A stretch of DNA of 64,000 nucleotides, taken from positions 5,713,501 to 5,777,500 of the forward strand of contig JANUWF010001176.1 of the NCBI GenBank assembly GCA_026120185.1, read 5' to 3'. The first letter of the stretch is position 1. Each line of letters opens with the position of its first letter. A model generated the notes under the pieces. That model made no database searches. It saw nothing but the letters and a program-made list of their open reading frames with translations, and was not told the DNA's origin. This document shows, one piece after another, positions 56,535 to 64,000 of this stretch. This stretch comes from Voacanga thouarsii (Eukaryota; Streptophyta; Magnoliopsida; Gentianales; Apocynaceae). The position numbers were made by a program, and so were the translations under genes.

Positions 56535-57522
56535 GAGGGGGAACACAAGTCAAATGTATGAATTCACGAAGAAAAACATAAATCACTAAGTTCAAGGAGG
56601 AATTCATCAAATCAAGAAGGATTGTACAGGAGAGTCTACGAAGGAAGAAGAAGGAAGCTTGTCTATTAGTGCTTTCTTTTAGCTTTGTTTTCTTTTTTTG
56701 AACAATGATGTATTAATTATTTTTATTGTAATTTAACATTTTTTTCGGTGTTCATGATTTTTAGAGTTACTTTGATCTTTTGAGTAATTGATTGTTATTC
56801 TTGGTATTTAATTACTTATACTAATTATGAGATTAATTTATTATTTCCCTCTATCAACTTGCTTGGAAAAGAGATTGATGGTGGTCTTAATTCATTAATT
56901 TCATATTTGTTGTCTATTAACTTGTTTGAAAAAATGGTTAATTGCTGAGAGCTAGGTAATTGAAGGTTAATTGATGTCTGCCAAGATATAGATTCATTAG
57001 TTAATTTCATGTTTTAAATTTGCCAAGATATGGGGATTTAATCAAGGATTGTGTTTAATACATCTTTTGGCTGAATTAGTTAAGACAGGATATGTGATGC
57101 TAATTTGTCTAGAAGATAGTGATTTCATAGATTGGAAAAGAAGTGAATCTATCTTAATCTTTCATGATGCCAAGAGAATGATTAGTTATGATAATGATTG
57201 GGTACTTTAAGGTCATGTTTGTCAAAATAATGGTTTAAGTTACATAATTCTCCATCCTTGACATGTATATATTCTTTTATTTTATTTTTTTTCCTTTTTA
57301 TTCCTTTTCACTTTATTGAGTCAGTTGAACAATGAAAGAAAAGTGATTACTGCATACTTGTTCCTTGAGGATCGATACTCGTTTTAAACCCTATGCTATG
57401 CTTAATGATGAGTACGCTTGCTCATATGTGTAATTTGGTGTTAACGTTTTAATTTAAATTTGATTGGGAATGTGCTTATTTTTATATGATTTTTTATACC
57501 CAAATTCTAACACATCAATTAT

Positions 57523-58500
57523 CAATCATCTTTATCTTTTGGTTGAGATATTTCTCGACAGCTGGTGGGGTATGTTTTGCAAGGGCAATAAGCACAGAGA
57601 AATACATTATTTTTCCACCATATGTGCGAAATCCTCTTTTAAAACATGCTTCCATGCCTACTATAACTACTTTCATGCCAAGAGCACGTTTGTAGTGTAT
57701 ATTTGATTCTTTAAACTTGACAAATTCCTTCTAGATGTCCTGCGAAGAAAAGATAGAAAAAGCTTCTACTTTTCCTATTTGTACAAGATGATATGCAAGA
57801 TATCTTTCTTGCTTGTAATAATCTGGTCCAGCAAATAAGAACTTTAAAACTAAAGTATCTTTAGGAGTAAAGGTAGGGTTATGAACATAGCAATCTTTAA
57901 CACCTTCCTATATCCATGATGGTAGTTGACTGATCTCTGAAAAATGAGGTAACCGTAAATATATGGAGTTAATAGCTCCAAAATCATACCAATATCTAAT
58001 CTCCTTAGGAGAAGAATCTTGTAAGAAATTAATTTTGGGATAAATACCAGAAAAATCAACATATCGAGTATCAGTATTTCGTAGAAAGTATAATTCTCTC
58101 AATATTGTATATTGATGTTCCTCATCTAGAACCATATCCATAGCTCTCTTTTCACTTGAAAGTTTGATCCCCGTTTGGGTAGTAGTGAAAGAGGATTATC
58201 TACATGTTTAATATTATCCTGCTTTGAGCAATGCTCCATATCTTTGGAAGAAGAAGAAGTATCAACCTTTTGAAATTCAATTTGTTGTAACAATTTTCTT
58301 ATCCTTTTTTCAGCATCAAAACAGTTTCCTAATTTTGCATGCATTAAAGTGCACTCAGAGATAAGCAATTCGGTTGTTTCTTTTGAAGTGCTAGAAAAGT
58401 TAGCAATACCAATAATTTCTAAAATATTTTTCTTTGTCGAATGTACCTGCTTGGCCATGGTTTCAATAGCTTCAATCAACAGTTTTGCAAACTCTGCCAT
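57523..58500 (-). pseudogene. Viral ORF downstream of RNase H (viroplasmin position)
   Basis: Minus-strand ORF whose ATG (58498-58500) overlaps the end of the RNase H frame. Two frames (58126-58500 and 57908-58141) overlap at a frameshift near 58130 and continue with stops to 57523, then to 55873 beyond the solo LTR. The N-terminal 124 residues are helical and polar, with a run of Ser codons near the middle. The next part is rich in aromatic residues. In several caulimovirid genera the ORF after RT-RNase H encodes the viroplasmin/translation transactivator. The assignment rests on position; I see no decisive motif. Confidence 0.45.
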
Positions 58501-58848
58501 CTCTGGTCAAGAAATCTGCTAAGACATTTTTATCAGTTTTGATAATTTCTATATCAAATGAATATTTGGCCAATAATGTTTGCCATTGAATATATCTTTT
58601 ATACTATGGTTTTGAAGGTAAATTATTATGAATAAAAGCTTTAACCTGAGTATTATCAGTTCTTAAAAGAAATCTTTTTGGCAATAAAAAGTAATATAAT
58701 TTTTGACAATTTTTTATTACTACTAAGAGTTCTTTTTCATTAATATGATATCTTTGTTGGGTATCATTAAAGGTACCTAAATAATATCTACATAAAGATT
58801 CATCTATCTTTTCCTATTGTGAATTATAATCTATCTTTTTGAGTATAC
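58497..58848 (-). pseudogene. Endogenous pararetrovirus RNase H, C-terminal part
   Basis: Minus-strand frame with the RNase H motif INEKELLVVIKNCQKL (catalytic Glu), LLRTDNTQVKAFI (catalytic Asp) and the end segment SFDIEIIKTDKNVLADFLTR, typical of caulimovirid RNase H. One stop is inside (near 58810) and another in the middle. The N-terminal part with the first catalytic Asp lies at 60373-60451, beyond the Copia solo LTR. Non-functional. Confidence 0.85.
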
Positions 58849-60367
58849 TATTAGGGATATGCCCTAGAGTCAATTTGTACTTACACTATTGTTGTTATGT
58901 ATTATATAATAATACGGGGCATTTTTTTTTCATGAATAGTGCATTTAGTTTTGTGGTCATTAAATATATGACTTTATAGTAAAACTCTACAATCAATACA
59001 ATGACTATTCTTAAACTGTCCCTGGTCAATTTTTATTAGTGGAACAATAATAAATTAAGATTAGTATGTTTGTGACTTGGTGGCTATGTTTTACTGGTCA
59101 TGGATATATGTGATATCAAGTGAAAACATAAATAAATGTTAAAGAACATTGTATTGGACATAACCCACTGTGAGAGTACTTCATGGAACATGTCATAAAT
59201 ACTTTCTAGCCATAATGATATTAAAAGTCCTTCGATCTGAATTCATCATAGTTTCCTACTTGATAAATTCTATATTTTAACGTTGTCTAAAGTTGTCTTT
59301 AACCATATAATAAATTACACTATTGTTGGACATAGAATAAATTAGGGAGCGGAATATAATTGATAGTGAAGGATTTTTGTCCCTCTCAATTATAGGAGAG
59401 ATATCCATGGGCACCTTGATAAGTTAGACTGTTAAAATGTATGGCCGTACTCAAATATATCAATCTGAGATAGTGATATCATTTGTTTGAACAGTCTACT
59501 ATAAAATCAAGAAATAATTGATTAAGCTTAATAAGAATGACATACACCGTGCCTTATGCTTAATCTGGATATCATGTGACAAAATGACTAAATATAAAGT
59601 TATGGTTTGGTTCAAAGAGATCACTGATCTTCATTTAACCTGGATAGTTATAATGTTTTGCTAGAAATCGCTTATAACTTGTGAGCCATTTAAATGTGAT
59701 TTGGGCACACTGCCAATGTTAAATGAACTTATAGGGTCACACAATAAGCGAACTTATTAGATTATTTTTCTGGTAACCAAGTTCAATCAATTTAGAAATA
59801 TGTCTAAGTTAATCGAACCTAGAAAATTGACCAGATATAATGAATATGGAAATATGTCCACATTTGATGTATCTGAATGATGTTCAGATTGTAAGAATTT
59901 GACTCGGCAAATTAATTAGTTAAATTACCCAGTAATGGTGAATCTTATCATATCTATTTTAATTTAATTTGAATTTAAAATAAAATATGATAAGATATTA
60001 TCAGAGTTTGACTCCAAGAGGTTCGGGTGGTTTTAAAAGAAAACTCTAGCCGTCTACTCAAGGGTGCTCTTTGTTAATATTAGTGCCTCCATTCACCAGA
60101 AAAATTAAAGCCTCTCAAACCCTAGGTGCTAGCACTCCCGAGGTAACGAGTTGGTTCATCATGTGTATCTGATAGATGGCGTTCGCACATTGCAGCGTCT
60201 GGTAATCATTCGAGTTCACGTACGACAGCAAAATCAGAATCTAAGGATTTTAATTATGTCGAATAGAGGTAATTCTGTAATCTATAAATCATCTTAATCG
60301 TTTGGCTTGGGTCCTCGAAAAGGATTCGTGAATGTTTTTCGTGTTTAGGAGTCCACAAATTCTAACA
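58849..60367 (+). mobile_element. Copia solo LTR inserted in viral RNase H
   Basis: 1519 bases from TATTAGGGATATG to TTCTAACA with the perfect target duplication TATAC (58844-58848, 60368-60372). It is homologous to the Copia 1 3' LTR at 20894-21923 and gives the full length of that LTR. The insertion interrupts the viral RNase H; removing the LTR and one duplication copy leaves the viral frame in register. Confidence 0.93.
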
Positions 60368-60372
60368 TATAC

Positions 60373-60451
60373 CACTCCATCCATATTTGGATGGATCTGT
60401 TTCTAAAATCAAATCATCTATATTTTTAGGTAACTTTAGTTTAGGAAGATC
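60373..60451 (-). pseudogene. Endogenous pararetrovirus RNase H, N-terminal fragment
   Basis: The short minus-strand frame after the RT stop contains DDLILETD, the start strand of RNase H with the first catalytic Asp. It is the left-over part before the Copia solo LTR. Confidence 0.7.
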
Positions 60452-61344
60452 CTAACATTTCCTTTTTATGTGTTTTACTTGATCTTCTAAATATCGAGAG
60501 AAAGAAAAGATTCTATCTTTCTTCAAGAGTTCTTGAAATGGTTTTCTTAATGCCGCTAAATTATCAATAAAATCTGAGGCATAATTAAGAATTCCAAGAA
60601 AAATTTTTACTTGTTTTTTATCGACTAATTTATCAGGAAACCCTAAAATCTTTTCTAGAATATGGTTTTGTAACTGTATTCCAGTACCATCCATTTCCAT
60701 TCCTAAGAATTCTATTTCCTTTTGTGCAATTTTTGCCTTCTTCTCGGACAAGCCTAAACCATGTTCTATACATAAATCTGCAAAGATATCTAAATGTTTT
60801 AGATGTTCTGCAATTGTATCAGATAAAATAAGAATATCATTAATATAAACAAAAATAAACTTATAACCCCAAAAGATATTATCCATCTTTCGTTGAAATA
60901 TCTGAGAAGTATTATTTAATCCAAAAGGCATACCATCCATTCATACTGACCTTGTGGAGTTTAGAATGTCGTGTAGTGAATACTATCTGGATGCATTTTT
61001 ATCTGGTAATATCCACTCTTACAATCAAATTTTGAAAAGATCTTCTTGTTACTAGTACTATTAATCAAGTTTTTCTTATACAATAGGAAGTATCCATAAA
61101 AAATTGTATTATTATTCAACCTTTTATACTTGATTACCATTCTTACCTTATTTCTGACAATCTCAGCATGATTCCTAACAATAAAAGCAGGAGAACTATG
61201 TGCAGAGTCACTTGCACGAATCCACTTTAAATCTAATAATTCATTTACTTGTTTTTGCATTTCCTCCTGATCTGTAGGATTGTATGTCATTGGAGGAATG
61301 CCAATTACTTTATCTTTATCTTTCATTTCTAAGGAAGCCATCAA
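60452..61344 (-). pseudogene. Endogenous pararetrovirus reverse transcriptase
   Basis: Caulimovirid RT, which copies the pregenomic RNA. Two minus-strand frames (60961-61344 and 60452-60940) cover it, separated by a stop/frameshift near 60950. Motifs: RMVIKYKRLN, FSKFDCKSGYYQIKM, MPFGLNNTSQIFQRKM, the catalytic box at about 60836-60847 reading Y-I-N-D (first catalytic Asp changed to Asn), then GLSEKKAKIAQKEIEFLGM and the connector FLGILNYASDFI. The LNN-x-x-Q-I-F-Q form and lack of chromovirus features indicate Caulimoviridae and not a Gypsy element. Closest genus uncertain. Confidence 0.9.
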
Positions 61345-61379
61345 CTGGTTTTTATTCCAAAATTGCAGGGGGTTTTCTG

Positions 61380-61640
61380 TATAACACTATTTTAACTTAT
61401 TAATGACATATCCTAAGGAGGCTTCTAACTTATCTAACAACAGCTTAAACTGTAAAAGAGGTGTTCCTTTAGGAAAAATTGATTTAGCCGTGAAACCCAA
61501 TCCACCACGCTGGGCTAGGCGAGGTTGAAAAGAAATTGGAGTAGGCTTAGCATAAGCATATTTAAGATACTTAATAGCTATCAAATGATGACAGGGGGTC
61601 TTAAAAATAATTTGATATAGGGTAGTCTAAAAAATGACTT
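61380..61640 (-). pseudogene. Viral segment between protease and RT
   Basis: A 65-codon minus-strand frame (61387-61584) with RGGLGFTAKSIFPKGTPLLQ followed by a helical end. It is the linker that leads to RT in the viral polyprotein. I know no separate function. Confidence 0.5.
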
Positions 61641-62342
61641 TATAGAATAATTGTAAGAAATTATTCCCAAGTAAAATATCTATTCCTATATTATAGTAAT
61701 AAAATGGTGGACACTTTATTAAAAAAGATCCAAGTAATATTATTGGGCATTCTATACCTTAATCAATTTCAATCGTATGATTAGAAATATCTATACCTTT
61801 TATGGTTTTCAAGGTCTGATGATATTGACTGGGAAAACATTTAGAATGACATAAGCAAGATCTTCAACCACTATCAACATAAGCAGTAGAATATTCAGCT
61901 TTATAATCAGGATATGTTAGTCCTATTGGTATATAAATACTATAAGGACTAGTCATTGAGGTATATATATTAATTTTCCATTATAAGTTATCTTTAAACC
62001 GTAAGAGGTAATCTGATATGGTTTTACCTTTTCTAAAAAGGTATTTTCTAACATTATTTCTAATGTACTATGATTGCCTTCATCTTCAATGAGCAATCTA
62101 ATAGCAATTCTTTCATTACCGAATCAAAGTATTGTTTCTACATTTTCATCAATCTCATGTATTTCACCATTAAAATTGGTATATTGGTGAATATTTGGTA
62201 ATTTATATCGTTGTAGTTTGGTACATAAAGAACTACTAATGTAATTTCCATTAGTACCTTTGTCTATCAAAACACTTATCGGAGTAAATTGAATTCTATC
62301 AAAATATTCTCCTTTAATCTTATAATTCCTTAAACTAATCAT
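61641..62342 (-). pseudogene. Endogenous pararetrovirus protease region, two retropepsin-like segments
   Basis: Reading on the minus strand there are two successive aspartic-protease-like segments. The first (61980-62342) has VLID-K-G at about 62258-62266 where D-T-G is expected, followed by LEIMLENTFLE. The second (61641-61940) has Y-V-D-S-G at about 61868-61882, immediately followed by a stop, and later GIDILLGNNFLQLF. Retropepsins have one such site per subunit, so the tandem is unusual. All active sites are damaged. The first segment also occurs as the inverted fragment at 53873-54091. Confidence 0.65.
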
Positions 62343-62479
62343 CCTTTTCTATAACTGGTAATCCTGCAAATCTAGAAGATTTAAAGGGATTTGTTCTCGT
62401 GAAAGGACTATTAGAAACTCCTATAGATGTGAAAGAAAATCCAAGAGGTATATAATTTGTCAACATCAAAGGTTTTTGT

Positions 62480-62831
62480 TGTAAATCTTAATTTAATGGA
62501 ATTGTTTCTAATTTCTATATCTTAGGTAAACTAGGAAATTGTATTTGGCTTACTTCATTAAATAAGTAAGGAAATCTATAGTTTCTTTAATTACGAAATA
62601 CTTAGAATGATGAGTATTAGATATCGCATAAGAAATCATATAAGTTATCAACTAAGGTCGGTTAGACTGATAAAAGAATTCTTTTCTTTTAAAATCTTGT
62701 AATAAACTTAAAGTTTTATCAAAATCTTTATCTTGTAAATGGTAAGACACTCTAGGGTAAATAGCAAATTTCAATTTTCTGTATTGTAAATTGCCCCATT
62801 TTAGGTTATTTCCTTTATACCCTTCTGGCAT
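62480..62831 (-). pseudogene. Endogenous pararetrovirus movement protein C-terminal half (copy B)
   Basis: Minus-strand frames with GNLQYRKLKF and DKDFDKTL, as in copy A, and then the C-terminal part absent from copy A, ending in a Pro/Ser-rich linker (FSFTSIGVSNSPFTRTNPFK) that leads to the protease region. There are several stops (for example near 62655 and 62490). The N-terminal half of the movement protein is missing at this copy. Confidence 0.65.
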
Positions 62832-62980
62832 GGTAAGCTTACTTATATAAGATGCTATCGTTTATTCCAAAATTTTCTTCAATTTATCTTTTTCTTTTAA
62901 AATTAATTTTATTTGATCTATTTCATAAAGTATCTTATTTCCAAAGTATTCTATCATTTTTTGTAATTCAATTAAGTCTT
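62832..62980 (-). pseudogene. Lysine-rich helical viral fragment
   Basis: A minus-strand frame with a Lys/Ile/Leu-rich helical run (ILKEKDKLKKILE) and a stop before the movement-protein fragment. It sits where the N-terminal half of the movement protein should be, so it may be a displaced viral segment. I do not recognise it. It is cut at 62981 by an LTR. Confidence 0.35.
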
Positions 62981-64000
62981 TGTAACACCCCACGACTACG
63001 TACCCTAAAAGGGCAGGGATGTCGCCCCGTCCCGTAGGACAAGGGGTCTTTAGAACGAGGTATAAAATATAAAGGCAATCTCCAAAAATGATCAACTTAG
63101 ATAAATAAAAAAATATTCTTATTACATCAGGCTCAACTTGGAGCAAAACGGAATAAAACAAAATATTGTTTAGAAGCATAAGCAATAAATGTCTCCTAGA
63201 ATGGATAGAGAAAATAGCAAAAGCTCCAACTATTACATGCCCCGCTGACTCAGCACAATCTATCTCCTGAAAACATGATGTAAAACGGTGTGAGAATAAA
63301 TCTCAGTAAGTCCTGTGTGTGCACATGGTTTTTTTAAATAGTTCGTGTATGCAAAGTGTAAAACATTCGAAGAAATAATTTGGCAAGTCATAAACAATTT
63401 CTTTTCGCAAGGAGTAGGTTTTCTCAATGTCACACTTTGTATAAAATAAATTCTCCACTCGGATAAAAGTCATATCACCACACGTTGGGCTCCATGAGAA
63501 CAAATTGGCCAAGGCACCACACTTTGTGCACCTTGTCCGGACCAGATTACCACACGTTGGGCATTCTGATCAAGGTGAGTGTACAACCCACCGAGTGAGA
63601 TACTCCTCCATCTCTACACCCAACAAAACCATCCGGGTGTCCATGCCAGGAATATAAATAATACCTTTCAGGCATAATGCTAGCTCGGACTGGCCTGACC
63701 AACCAACACTGTCGCCTTTTCAAGCAGAGTTCATCTTCTGGAGGTGGCCTCCTGCCAGAAGACTTACGCTAGCCCTCCAAGACTAATATTGTTAGCCTAC
63801 CCTTATTGAGTACTCAACGAACATATCCGTCAATTCCTGATTCAAAATATTTTCAAACCTTGGCTTTGTAAAACGTGGTTTTCTTTAAAATAGATTTCTA
63901 AAAATTTAAGGAAATGAATAGTTTTCTTGCTAAAACCGTTAGTTTGACAAAACCATTTAAAGAATAAATATCCACGTTTACAACCCAAGCAAACACAGTT
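62981..64000 (-). mobile_element. Gypsy LTR (chromovirus type), minus strand, runs off the window
   Basis: Begins TGTAACACCCCACGAC and continues with GGGATGTCGCCCCGTCC and GGGGTCTTTAGAACGAGG, the inverted 3' end of the LTR type seen at 32260-35666 and 44554-50395. Further similarity to 35000-35100 (inverted) is seen around 63600. It interrupts viral sequence. The other end, and so the target duplication, is outside the window. Confidence 0.75.

Larger units (their letters stand above)
55980..57517 (+). mobile_element. Athila-type solo LTR inserted in viral sequence
   Basis: 1538 bases from TGATAGGG to ACATCA, homologous throughout to 26927-28470, with the perfect target duplication ATTAT (55975-55979, 57518-57522). 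No internal region, hence a solo LTR produced by recombination between two LTRs. It has the same TATA box (56527-56534) and GC-rich motif cluster (56158-56420). Confidence 0.93.

Noticed and set aside
60452..61344. Gypsy RT instead of viral RT
   Set aside because: The motif forms, absence of a following integrase, the neighbouring movement protein and coat-type zinc knuckle, and the TATA promoter all fit Caulimoviridae.

Overview
This window is a heavily nested transposable-element block from a flowering-plant nuclear genome, most likely a eudicot (AT-rich; Copia, Gypsy-Athila, Gypsy-Tat and Gypsy chromovirus retrotransposons, CACTA DNA transposons and an endogenous caulimovirid). I recognise no host single-copy gene, tRNA gene, rRNA gene or CRISPR array. 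Almost every coding stretch is a decayed remnant of a mobile element or of an old viral integration. The species cannot be named from the sequence.

Layout. 1-3376: 5' end of a minus-strand Athila-type element (internal part, primer site, LTR). 3377-21923: a plus-strand Copia element (gag, protease, integrase, RT, RNase H, partial 3' LTR) split by a Gypsy insertion at 6175-20148 (target duplication CATTA). That insertion is rearranged into a near-palindrome and is itself split by a complete minus-strand Tat-type Gypsy element at 7976-17337 (target duplication GTATT), which has two RNase H domains, no recognisable integrase, and an antisense plant-mobile-domain-like ORF. 21924-28470: 5'-truncated Athila-type element (gag, an extra ORF, 3' LTR) lacking pol. 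28471-35666: 5'-truncated chromovirus (Tekay/Del-like) with a 3.4 kb 3' LTR. 35667-43176: second Copia element, interrupted in its integrase by a non-autonomous CACTA element at 35738-39089 (target duplication TAA). 43195-44207: third Copia fragment (RT, RNase H), cut off by an LTR. 44554-50395: solo LTR with target duplication ATGTT and a 2.3 kb internal tandem duplication. 50401-53872: noncoding LTR-like sequence, the 5' end of a second CACTA-like element, and a long TA/TG microsatellite.

53873-62980: two inverted pieces of an endogenous pararetrovirus (Caulimoviridae). The plus-strand piece carries a protease-like fragment, a coat-protein C-terminus and a movement protein. The minus-strand piece carries movement protein, protease-like domains, RT, RNase H, a downstream viroplasmin-position ORF and a TATA-type promoter. 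It is split by two solo LTRs, one Athila-like (55980-57517, duplication ATTAT) and one Copia (58849-60367, duplication TATAC). 62981-64000: part of a minus-strand Gypsy LTR that runs off the window.

Insertion order can be read from the target duplications. The Copia at 3377-21923 is older than the palindromic Gypsy insertion, which is older than the Tat element; the viral integration is older than the two solo LTRs inside it. Many stops and lost catalytic residues look like C-to-T decay of methylated DNA. I found no convincing new functional system. The most noteworthy structures are the palindromic LTR insertion, the rearranged viral locus, the antisense plant-mobile-domain ORF, and the CACTA elements with tRNA-like segments.
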